The notes under the pieces were generated by a model. It was not told where the DNA came from. It did not search any database and was given only the letters and a program-made list of their open reading frames with translations. Positions 38,070 through 49,760 of a DNA stretch of 64,000 nt are shown here, piece after piece (position 1 is the first letter of the stretch; every line of letters begins with the position of its first letter). The stretch lies in assembly GCA_004154925.1 (NCBI GenBank), contig QJNS01000001.1, positions 310,001 to 374,000 on the forward strand, in the 5' to 3' direction. This DNA is from Monosporascus cannonballus. Its lineage: Eukaryota; Ascomycota; Sordariomycetes; Xylariales. The position numbers were made by a program, and so were the translations under genes.

Positions 38070-38440
38070 AAATATATTTGAATTATTAAACAATATATTT
38101 TTAATTTAATTTAATAATTTATATTTTATTATTAAAATTATTATTTATATTAATAGTAAGGCAAAAATCATAAATAGTTAAAATTATAATAAATCGGAGA
38201 TATTTATTAAAATTTATAAAAAATATATTAAGTTTTATAATTCCGAAATATTTTATGAGAAATCAATTTATATATATAATAGTTTAAAATAATTTAATAA
38301 AAGTATCCGTATCGTAATATTTATTATTATTTTTGGATTAAACATAAATATCCCGGATATTAATCGAATAATATAATAAGATATACTGTAAAATCTTGGG
38401 ATTAAAAATTTATAATAAGGATTTAATTAAAAAGTATATG
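38070..38440 (+). pseudogene. RecQ-type helicase remnant (copy B)
   Basis: Counterpart of the copy A helicase segment at 3,390-3,790, identified by colinearity. RIP has broken the frame repeatedly. The motif V-like region is the best preserved (about 38,330-38,370). Confidence 0.55.
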
Positions 38441-39013
38441 ATTATAAGTAATTAAATTTAATTAATTATAAATAAATTACATTATTTATACTTTATTAAA
38501 TATTTAATAAATGTAAAATTAAGTTATTGATTTTGAAAAAAGTTAAAATATTAAAAATAATTTAAGCTTAATAAACTAAAAACCGTATTATTTATAAAAA
38601 TATAAAGATTATAATAAAAATAACGTAACGGATTTAGATAATAAAAAAACGATATATACTTTATCGCAAATAATTTCGATTAAAATGAAATAATTATTAA
38701 ATTTTAATCTTAATTTTCTTCCGATTAAAATATTATTCGTAAATTTTTAAAACAAATTAATTTTGATTTACGATATTAAATGAAAATAAGGCCTTAATAA
38801 TACGCGTTATTTAACGGTAAATATATACGTAAAACGATTTTGGCATATTTAAAAAAAGATAAATTTATTATATTAAAAAAATTATAATAACTTAAATCCG
38901 GCTAGACCTTATTATAATATATATATACTTAATTTTCTTTTTATATCTTAACTTTTAAATTCGAAAATATTTATGTAAAAATAATTAAAAGTCGGTTCGG
39001 TAAAAACGGTAAT

Positions 39014-39201
39014 TGTAATGGGGCTGTATGGAGCTCTATTATAGAGCACCGGACAAACGCCGGTACCAAGCAGCACTAGCGCAGCGCCTTATATGCGAAC
39101 ACACACAACTGTATTTTCATCTTCCCTTTCTTTTCTCTTTAGCTAGAAAATAAACTCTCATTGGCAACTGATTGAAGACCGCTCAGGTGAAGCCGTTTAC
39201 A
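39014..39201. repeat. 188-bp solo LTR, not RIPed
   Basis: Starts TGTAATGGGGC and ends GCCGTTTACA (TG..CA), flanked by GTAAT at 39,009-39,013 and 39,202-39,206. Copy A lacks it, which confirms the insertion. Base composition is balanced, in sharp contrast to the surrounding element. A CT-rich tract (CCCTTTCTTTTCTCTTT) lies in its right half. It is probably the solo LTR of a copia-like or short non-autonomous element. Confidence 0.88.
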
Positions 39202-40602
39202 GTAATTTAAAAAATAATAAATCTCTGATATAAACGACGGACGAACGAACTATTTTTTATACGGTTATTTCCGTTTAACAGTGAAAAAATAAAATAAATA
39301 TTTATTTTTCTTAATTTTAAATAATTTTAATTTAATACATTCCCAAATAAATTAAATAAAATTAATCACACTTATTTAATTTAAAATATAATTAAATTAA
39401 TTAAGATGGTTTTCGGTTTCGATAAAGAATAATTATAAGATATTTTAAAAAAGCGTTTATCTTTTATATAATATATAATATATAAAAAAGTTATATTTTC
39501 GATTTTATAAAAAATATAAGTAATCCTTTTGTAAACGGTAATATTCGTTTTATCGGAAATAATAACCTTATATTTTTATGTTATAAACCCATTTATACAG
39601 GTTATGTATTATTATTATATTATAAATTTGAAAAATATGGCAAAAAATTATAAAGCCGCTTTAAATTACGTTTCATTTTAATTTAAATATACCGTATACG
39701 GTTATTCGATTTAAATTAATAATAAACGATTTAATAATAAATTTAATAATGTAAATATAAAATTAATATATAATTTATATATTTTTATAATTTAAAATCG
39801 TAATTGCGATTATAACGATATTTGTATTTCTGTACGTAATTCGTAATATAGTAAGTTATCTTAATTAAAAACTTATTTTAGTTTTTCTATTTATAATATT
39901 AACTTAAATCTTATTATTTTTAAATATTTTTAATTTTTTAATTCCGTTTTCGTTACTATATTTATATTTGTATAATTCGTTTATTTTTATATTGTTACCA
40001 AAATTGCCGCCGTTGCCAAAACGTAATAATTTACAACCCGATAGTATAAATAATATATCGTGAAAAAAAATCGAAAAAATACTTTTTATCGAAATTAAAA
40101 ATTTACGCGTTCAAGATATATAATACTTATCGGATAATAATATTAATAATAAATTAAAAAACAATTACAATATTAAGTAAAATATAAAAAACGAAATTTT
40201 GCCAATTTTAATTAAAACTGATAATAAAAAACGTATTTAGTTTTAACGTAATATCGCCGTCGTAAAACGTAATAATAATTATTATTTATGTAATATTAAT
40301 TAAAATTATTAACATATTATATATTTATTAAATTCATTACTTTTATTAATTTTTAATTTATTAAACTTTATTAGCAATATTAATTTGTTTTATGCAGCAT
40401 TAATTAAATATTATAATAAATATATAATAAATGTTTTTAATTAAACAAATCAACGGAATTTTATATTACGTAATTCGAATTATAATTTATCGCAATTATT
40501 AGTAAATTATTCTTTTAACTTGTAACTTTTAATTTATAATATCGAATTAAAATTTGTTAATTTTTATTTTCCGGTTTTTTTTTTAAAAATTCGTTATATT
40601 AT

Positions 40603-40769
40603 TGTAAGAGGCTGCATACGCAGTAATTAAGAATATGGGCTATAACAAATCTATTGAGAAATCTAGGGAATAATTAAAAAGATACATAAGAACAGCTAGC
40701 TATATATATATAGGAGTTACGGGATTAACGTTACGTTAATCCTTTTACTAAGGCCTTTAGCTCGTAACA
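40603..40769 (-). repeat. LTR (3') of gag-only element
   Basis: 167 bp, + strand TGTAAGAGGC.. to ..CTCGTAACA. Aligns to 41,955-42,117. Confidence 0.85.
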
Positions 40770-41157
40770 TAACTTTCTTTTCTAAATCTAATCCTTGTTT
40801 TTTTCCGTTACGCGGCAAACGTTTGTTTGCAGCACTTTTTTAAAAACTTTATTCCAAGGCGGCGATATTCGCAAATCCTAATTTAAAAGATTTTCTGACG
40901 GTTATAAGGAGATTACGCCGCGTATTTTACGTCCGTACGTCTTTAGCGCATTACGCGTTATTAACTTTATATTTTTACGTTATTTTCTTTAAAAAAGTTT
41001 TGCCAATTTTTTTAACGTTTCGTAAACGTTAAATTTATTTAAGTTTTCCTATGCTTTATCGAACGTTTCCGCGGCTGCTTTTTATTATTTAAGTAATAAC
41101 GGAATCTTTAGGGCCTTATTAACATTAATATATCGGATAACGATTTCCTTTCTTTTA

Positions 41158-41212
41158 GGATAATTCTTCCGAAAATGCCCCGTTTCCCCATACCTTAAGT
41201 AACGCTTTTCCG
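41158..41212 (-). pseudogene. Gag zinc knuckle with Cys positions mutated to Tyr
   Basis: On the minus strand the CCHC box reads YLRYGETGHFRKNY. The Gly-His core is intact, and all three cysteine positions read Tyr. A TGC or TGT codon becomes TAC or TAT by one G-to-A RIP change, so the knuckle was inactivated by RIP. Surrounding gag sequence is partly readable but interrupted. Confidence 0.7.
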
Positions 41213-41954
41213 TTTGCTAACGGCGCTTACGTTAATAGTTAACAATGGACGTACCGATTTTTATATTTTTCATAATATTACTTTCGAACTGGAAAATTAT
41301 TACGCGCAAATATACCGGGATAAGGGCCGTTAAAAACGATATTTCCGAATAACGAAAAAGTTATGCGAACTTTTCCCAAATATTAGGCCACCTTTCGTAA
41401 TCCAGTTATTTTTTCGTTTCGGCATTAAAGCCTAAAATTAATAAAAAAAAAATTTGGTTTTATTTAATTATTTTGTTTTTTCTGGCCTAATAAAAAATAT
41501 TTTCGAATATAAAAATATATTCGGACGTTATTTAAACGTTATATTAAAGCAATTTAATTAAGCGTTAACCAAGTTTTTATTTTTTTTATTAAGTTCTTTT
41601 AATAAAACGATAATATAATTTACGAAAATTTGAGTATTTGGCCTTTTTAAGGTTTTTTATATATATGGCAAAGACGTCGATTTTTGAATTTAATAGCCAA
41701 AGGTTTCCCAAATATAAAAAAATTACGTACGATTATCGCCGATCGCTTTTTTGTTAACGAATAACTTCTTATTTATTTCGAACCTCCAGGCGTTATAATC
41801 TTTACGGCCTTATAGTTCGCAAACGGCTTGTAAAATCTGACGGCGCGGTTCCTCGGTACCTATGGCGAATAAATTGCACATAAATAACGGGTGCGTAACG
41901 CTGGCGTATTTTTTACGGCGACGGACCGTTCGCAAAAAAGGAAATTCCTTAATA

Positions 41955-42117
41955 TATAAAGGGCTATATATAATAGCTAAAGATATAAACCATAACAGAT
42001 TTATTAAGAAATCTAGGAAATAACTAAGAAAATACGTAGGAATAACTAGTTATATATACAGGAGCCGCGGGATTAGCGTTACGTTAATCCCTCCACTAGG
42101 GCCTTTGGCTCGTGATA
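41955..42117 (-). repeat. LTR (5') of gag-only element
   Basis: 163 bp, + strand TATAAAGGGC.. (RIP form of TGTAAGAGGC) to ..GGCTCGTGATA. Confidence 0.82.
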
Positions 42118-42122
42118 TTTAT

Positions 42123-45100
42123 TTTTTAAAATATTTTTATGTTTTTTAATATTTAAAATGTTATGATTCGGGGTAAATAATTGGGATAAAAAATTAATTA
42201 TATAGATAAATAAATAATATAAATAATTTTTTAACACTAATAAAAAAATATTTTTATTATTAATATAACTCTTCAGATATCCGCTTTTTTTATATATTAA
42301 TTGGAAATATTTAAAATCTCGGATATATAATAAATCATTATTAAATTCGTTTTATAACTTTGTTTTTTTATAATTAAAATTAAGATTTATTGGCGTACGG
42401 TCTTAATTAATATTTTTTAAAGCCGTCCGTATATTTTGTTATTATTTTGTTAAAACTTTTAATAATTATTTTTTGAACTAGGCTTTTTAATTTCATTAAT
42501 AAAGGTTAACGGCCGGATTTAGCTTTTTTTTCTTCCTGCGTGTTTCTTTTATTGGCGTAATTAAGTCCCGGTTAATTTTAAGCATTTCTTTATTTTTTCT
42601 TTAACTGGGTTTAGGAATTCTTTTATATAAAAAGTTTACATAAATATAATAATAATTATATATTCCAGATAACCGCCGAAATTCTCAATATTAATACCGA
42701 ATATGCTATAATACTTCAAAATTTAATTTTTATATAAAATTATTTATTTCGAAATTAATTATATATAATTGCGGATTCTTTTTCATTTAATATTGTGAAA
42801 ATAATATTTATATAATATATATTATAAGGTATATTGCAGATTTGTATCTTTCTTTATCGGCATGATAAAATTATTATATTTCTGGTATTATTTATATTAT
42901 AGAAATTGGTATAAATTATAAATTCCCAAAAATAGCTAATGGCGCGAATTATACGGTTTTTTAATAAATATGCGCCAGTTAAATTTATAATATAAAAAAC
43001 GTTTATTTTGCCATTTTAAAAACTTATTATTTAATAATTCGTATTATTTAAAATAATAATTTTATTATTATATTTCATTAAAACGAAAAAAACGAATAAT
43101 ATTATATATTATTTAATAGTTTTTTCAAGATTTAATAAAACAGAAATATAAACTTTTTTAAAATATTTAAATATATTTTTTTTAACCTTTTATAAATTAT
43201 GTTTATTATCGAAATCCCGGAATATGTATTTAAAAGTTATTTTGAGATTATTAAGAATATATTATATATTAATATATATATAATTCTAAGTAATTTACGT
43301 GTTTTAGTATATAATAATAAAATTTACTTTATAAAAACTTTATAATATTAAAATTTTATTAAATAATTATTTAATTGAAAAAACCGTATTTTATAAGTTA
43401 GAATAAGGTTTCAAAAAATAATATATATCATAAAAAATAAGGTACGAATAATACCGCTGTAATTTATATAATTCGTATCGAAAATTAATTTAATGCCATT
43501 ACTATTTTTATATATGTTTTAACTTTTTACTAAATCCTTATATATTTTCCTAATATAATTACCGTATTTTACGTTATTAAATAACGACAATAATATAATA
43601 ATACTTATTTAATATTAAATATATATAAATAAGAAATTATAATTAAGAAATTTAATAATAATATAAGCTTACTAATATAAATTTGGCTTAATTAAAATCA
43701 AATATATAAATCAAAAATATAAATTATAATAAATAAAATATAATTTATATATTAATGAATTATTAAATTTATTATTATTATTAATAGAAATATATAAGAA
43801 TTTATAATATATAAATACAATTTATAAATAATTCATAAATTATAAAGATATTTTACAATAATAATATAATTAAAATTAAAATATATATAAATTTTAAAAT
43901 TATATAATTATAAGTATGTAAAGTATTAACTTTATATAAATTATTAAATATAAATAAAATAGTTAATGTTATTTTTTTATAACGAAACAATAATATATAA
44001 AAAAAGCTTAATAATTGTACATGAATTATACGAAATTGATATTTCATTATAAATTTTTTAATTTAATATATAAATTTATTTTTATTAAATATATATTAAA
44101 TACAATGATTATAATTATTAAATATATAATTTAAATTATTTATTTAATTTTATTTTTTATAATTTTAAATATTTATTATATTTTAATATATAAACTTACG
44201 TAATTTACGATATAATAATTATTTATTAAATCATTTTTTAATTAATATTCGAAATTTATATTGTAATATATACATTTATATCTTTTACAATATTATAAAA
44301 AGTAAATAAATTCCTTACTGATATAATAAAAATAATTTTCGTTATATTTCCCGATAATATATTTCAAATAAATTTAAAAAATCTTATTAATCCGGTTAAA
44401 AGAATTAAATTCGTTAATAATATTTCTGAAAATTAATTTGGCCACGAAAAAGAACTTATTTCAAAAAAGTAATCTGCTTTTAAAATATAATCTTAAAAAT
44501 AAATGATAAAATTTCGGACAAAAAAATACTCGGCATAAGTATTAAAATAAAAATAATTTGTTTTTAACGAATAACCTTAAAAATGGATAATAAAATTCTT
44601 AACCGAAACATAACCGGAACTGGTATTAAAATAATTTATAATAAAGTAAAACCCATAACGTAATTTTAATCAAAGTATTTTCGTATTAACCAAATAATAT
44701 TCGATTATTTTAAAATATAAAATATTTCTTATAAAAAATACATATTATGGGTAATTAATTTAATATATTAGATATATATTATAAAGCTATATTAATATAG
44801 CGGAGAATTAGAAAAAAAGTACTTTACGGTTTGGTATTAATACGAATATATATTAATTAAGAAAACTTTATAATTATTAAAAATTTATAAATTAAATCAT
44901 ATTAAAAAAGATTTATATTATAAATAAAATTTTTTATTATACAAAAATAAGGTATTTATATAAATATTAAATATTAATAATATAATTCGAAATATTTTCC
45001 ATAATAATAACAGGCAAAATAAAATTTACGTTATAACGGATTATGCCGGCTTTATAAATTTTTAAATTATTAAATTAATTACGGACTTTTAATTAATTAC

Positions 45101-48100
45101 GGATTTTATAATTTAATAAAAAATGTATATAAACCGAATATTATATAAATAATATAAAAAAAGGTTTATAATTTTTTCAATTACGCCGTTTAATTATAAA
45201 ATATATATTATATAATTAATTTATAAATATTATATTTTACGAAAATATACGGGCAATAAATATCTAAATTACGTATAAAAACGTAGTAAAAAATATTTAT
45301 ACGTAATTTTCAAATATTTAATATTATTATATAATTCGAATAAAAAGTTTTAAAAAGATTTTAATATAAATATTACGTTTAAAACAAATAAGATTATAGG
45401 ATTCGAAAACGTAAAAACAATTATTAATACATAAGATATAATAACCCGTAAATGAAAAATAAAATAAAAAGAACAAATATTAAAAAATATTTAAAAAATA
45501 TTAATTAATAAATTAATTATAAACAGAATATACGAATTAATTCGAAATTATATATTTTATTTAATTATAAATAATATAATATTTTTAAAAAGTTTTATAA
45601 AAAATAAAATATTTAAATAAAATATAATTATTTATATTAATTTCGTTAATAATTATGCTATATATCGTATCGTTAAATATTATTTTTTTATTTATAATTG
45701 TATTACCGAAAGTAAATAAATTATTTTATTATAATAATTAAATAATTATAATAATATGTAAAATAATTCCGAAATTAATTAATTAAGATTACGTAAATAA
45801 TAAAATTATATTAATATTAAATTTATAATATATATATTATGTTATTTATAAAAAACAATAAAATAATAAAAAAATAAAGAATTATATTAACGGTTTATTT
45901 TTATTTAATAAATTCTTATTTTAATTATTTAACGATAACGATAATAATAATAAATTATTTTAATTAAAATTATCGATACTTTATACAATAAAATTATATT
46001 AGTTTTATATATATAAAATATTATGGTTATCCGAAACCAAATTATTTATAATAAATTTAATATTAAAAGTTTTTAAAATAATTACGTTAAATTATTTATA
46101 AGTTAATTTTTATTTTTTATCATATTTTATTAATTAAGTTTATTTACTTTATTAATAATAAATATAATATTACCAAAATTAATAAGTTTAGTTTTTATAT
46201 TTTTACGTCTTAAGACGAAAATATTTTCGAAATTTTAATTAGTTTTTTTAAATTTAATATATATATTTTTAATAAGCTAAAAATTCCGAAGTAAAAAATA
46301 AATAGGTTTAAGGATTTCGTTACGAAAATTCCGAATAAGGTAATATTCATTTTGCGAAAAAACAGAAAAGATATAAAATTTACGTTATAAAAATATACCG
46401 TATTTAATTAAAAACGAGTTTTGGAAAAAAATAATATTAATATTATATATATTATTTTTCGATTAATAAAAATTATTAATAAATTACAAATTATAATATG
46501 CTCCTTTTCGATTAAATATTTTTTATTTTCTTCTTAAGATTTTATCGGAATTAAATTTAATATTAAAATTAAATTAATAAATATTTAATTTAATGTTATA
46601 AAACGTAATATTTAATTAAAATAAAATATTTTTTTATTATAATTAACTTAAGTAGCCTCATAAAAAATAATAATATAAATTTTAACCACTTAATATAATT
46701 AACGTTATTATATCGTATAATATACGAAAAATATAAATAAATCTAGGTTTTTTAAAGGAAATAATAATAATTTCGAAATTTTTTATCGATAAAAATAACA
46801 TTAATTAATAATTAATTATTATTTTTAATATAATTAAAAAATTTATCGTTTTATAAAATATCGGCCGTATTACAAATATTTCCGATTTCGTAATTATTTA
46901 ATATAAAAGCTTTATTTAATATATTTTAATTAAAATTACATTAATTTAAAAAATATAAATAAATTATCTATTAAATTATTTATATTATTAAATAATATAT
47001 TATTAATAAATAATAATGAAAGGATTTTATTAAAAATGATTTATTTATTTAATATATTCTAATTAGAACTCCGTAATATTTCCCTTATTTACCCGGTACG
47101 ACCAAAATATTTAAAAATTATATTATACATAATAAATTTAAATTCGGTAAATTTGGTTTTCGAAAAACATTTTTCGATCGAAATATTCCGGGAAATTTTA
47201 TATACGTTAAAGGTTTTTATTATAAATAATTAATATTAAATATAGAATTTTTGCAAAAATAATATAAATATGTAAATATTATATATATAAAAAGTAAAAA
47301 ATTTAATAAAGTAAAATTTCGGCGATTTTTAATATAATTTCGTTATTTTATTTAAAAATTAATAATCTGTTTGTAAAGTTATTTATATTTTATATATTCT
47401 AGTTATATTATTAGCCCAATAAATATATATAAATATAAATAAAAATTAATTTATATATTGAATAAAATTTAAAAAAAATATAATTATTTGTCGTATAAAT
47501 TAATGATTTTAACTTAATTACCTTATATTTTCCAAATATAATAAATAAAATAAAAACGTTTTAAAAATTAATAAAATTAATTTATTTTAAAAAATTTATA
47601 CATATTTTTACAAATTTTTCGATAAGTATTATAGGTACTTTCGATAATACATTTATTTTCGTTAATTATATTTAATGAAATTAAATAATATTTATTATAC
47701 GGAATTTATTTTAATGTTAAAAATACGGAAGTTTTTATTTATTACGATTATAAAATATATTAATAAGAATAAAATATAAAATCCGGATAATATTAATAAT
47801 GAATTAATAAAAACTTTTAAACGGTATTAAATATTATTATAATATTTAATAAAATTATTTTATTTTATAATATTAATTAAATTTAATTATAAATTATTTT
47901 AATTTATTTTGAAAATTCGGCTTTAATAATAAATAAAAATAATAATAATATTTTATATAATAATATTTTATTAAAACGTTATATTACGAATATAATTTTA
48001 AATATTAAAATTATTATATTAAAATATGATATTACTTTTTTTACCTAATTATAAAATGTAATATATTTTAATTAAAATTATGTAATTATAAAAAATTAAT

Positions 48101-49192
48101 ATAATTATTTTAATTTTTTCTATTCCCCAAAGTATTTTTTATATATTATATAATACTTTTCGTAAATATTAAATTTTTATAATATATTTATATTATTATA
48201 TAATATATGTGAAAATAATACAAATTTATTTAATAAATAAGGTAAATAATTACCGTTAATTTTGGAAATTATTTTAACCATAATAATTAAAATTATGAAA
48301 AAAATATATAAAAATATTTAAATCATTATTATTATTATACCGTTTTATTTTTCGTTTTATATTATATAATTATTAATTTTTTAAAATATATAATAATTTA
48401 ATTTAAAAATTTAAATTAATTAAAAATAAATATATTTATAAAATATTAATTTTTATTTAAAATAATATAAATTATTTTAATTTCGAATAATATTTTTTTC
48501 GATAAATAATCAAGTTTAAGCTTTTTTTATAAAAATTATAAATATATTATAATATTTATATATAATAAGGTCTTAATTAGCCGGAATTAAAATTTGTTAT
48601 TAATCTTTATATATTAATAGTTCTTCGCATGTTTAAATTTTGAAAAAAAATTAATTAATTAATTAAATTAAACGGTTAAATTAATAATTTGGCTTAAATT
48701 ATTATAAAAAACCTAATTATAAATAAAACGTTTAAATATTTTATTAATTTTTTATATTAATACCTAAAATTTAAGATATACGTACGTATATTTCGTTTTA
48801 AAAATAAAACTTAATAAAATTAAGAAAATTCGGATTTATTATATTTTTTAAAAAAATAATAATATAACGGATTTAAGTTATAATTATTATATATATTTTG
48901 GTTTAAACATAATAAATAGGTTTTAATTAAAATTAAAATAATATTAATAATAAGTTATAATAAAAATAATAATATATTTATATATATTTATAAAAAACGT
49001 CTTATTATTAAATTATTACGGATTTTCGTTTTTTTAAAATAATAAATATATTAAATAAAACCGTTTTTACGTAATTATAACTTAGGCCTCGTTGGCTTGT
49101 TACGGGGATTTGGGGTTTGATTGGTTAATATTTAGCGTTGTAGAGCGGGACTTGAGTAACTTTGAAAAAATTGGGAAAACGAGCCAGGGAGG
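42123..49192. other. Interior of TIR element copy B, right part
   Basis: Colinear with copy A from about 19,005 to 26,114 and even more TpA-rich. No open frame with a recognisable motif. The last ~130 bp before the right TIR are nearly unmutated in both copies. Confidence 0.5.
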
Positions 49193-49211
49193 CCTGAGCT
49201 AGCTGAGGTAA
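49193..49211 (-). repeat. Right terminal inverted repeat, copy B
   Basis: Ends CTAGCTGAGGTAA, the inverted partner of the left TIR. The AT-rich block stops here. Confidence 0.9.
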
Positions 49212-49219
49212 AGTCCTGG
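49212..49219. repeat. 8-bp target-site duplication, right of copy B
   Basis: AGTCCTGG, identical to 36,614-36,621. Confidence 0.92.
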
Positions 49220-49760
49220 ATGTTTCCATGATGACTACGTTTGATTTGTATGCACCCAAGTAGTTACACGGATATAAAATCGACTCTGAGAACCTAATAT
49301 ACTTAAAACGTATATTCACTTGCACACTCTCCTGGGTCTTGCTGTATGGTCATTGATCCCAGGACGTTCCGTATCTATGCAGTAACGACTACGGTGCATT
49401 TTTCACAGACACTGTAGCTAACACGTGGTTACTTCAAGCTTCTCAGCCGAGGAAATATTACACTCGAGCTACGTTGCTGCCACCTGAACTGAGATTGTTA
49501 CGAATACGAGAGAACCTGCGATAACCGCCATAGGATACAATTTCCACTCATAGAATGCAGTTAAGCTGGCATCAATCAGTGGAGCAATGACTTCGTTCAC
49601 GACAGAAGGGATTCAAACGAGTATCGCGCCTTACCAAGTACGTCCAAATTCCTACGTGCGACATCAGCAGAATTCCCTACTAAAGAATCGTCTAGGTCGT
49701 CGATACACGTGCGACATGCAGCGCAGATATCAGGTTCGACAACGCCCCTATGTTATATAA
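49220..49760. other. Flank between copy B and the lactonase-like gene
   Basis: Normal base composition, no convincing exon. It should contain the promoter and any first exon of the following gene. A plus-strand ATG at 49,590 opens a ~56-codon frame to 49,760 without recognisable features. Confidence 0.4.

Larger units (their letters stand above)
40603..42117 (-). mobile_element. Gag-only non-autonomous LTR retrotransposon, 1,515 bp
   Basis: Short LTRs at 40,603-40,769 (167 bp) and 41,955-42,117 (163 bp) enclose ~1.2 kb. The minus strand is the coding orientation: a polypurine tract (AGAAAAGAAAG) abuts the left LTR at about 40,771-40,784, and a gag-type zinc knuckle lies at 41,158-41,212. The flanks ATTAT (40,598-40,602) and TTTAT (42,118-42,122) are an imperfect 5-bp TSD. 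Copy A has the empty site near 18,990-19,010. No protease, RT or integrase fits in the internal region. Confidence 0.82.
1..49211. other. RIP-mutated AT-rich block
   Basis: The whole stretch is strongly AT-rich with an excess of TpA, few long reading frames and many in-frame stops where recognisable retroelement domains can still be read. Aligned repeat copies differ mainly by C-to-T and G-to-A changes, as expected from repeat-induced point mutation in filamentous ascomycetes. The block ends exactly at the right terminus of TIR element copy B; the following DNA has ordinary composition. Small less-mutated patches persist at TIR element ends, at about 36,250-36,621 and in the short solo LTR. 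Almost every part can be assigned to a mobile element listed below. Confidence 0.93.
36622..49211 (+). mobile_element. Copy B of the ~10.9 kb TIR DNA element
   Basis: Begins TTACCTCATC and ends GCTGAGGTAA, with AGTCCTGG on both sides. After removing two insertions (solo LTR and gag-only element, each with one TSD) about 10,877 bp remain, against ~10,901 bp in copy A. More RIPed than copy A: the helicase segment at about 38,070-38,440 keeps no long frame, only traces such as the block around ..NIPDINRI... Copy B inserted into apparently unique DNA and its right end is the exact boundary of the AT-rich block. Confidence 0.92.

Noticed and set aside
43853..44047. 64-codon minus-strand frame in copy B as a membrane protein
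   Set aside because: Low-complexity Ile/Leu/Tyr translation of TpA-rich DNA. The colinear part of copy A does not conserve it.
1..49211. Centromere or telomere proper
   Set aside because: The AT-rich block is fully explained by RIPed mobile elements; no telomere repeats were seen, and centromere identity cannot be judged from sequence alone.
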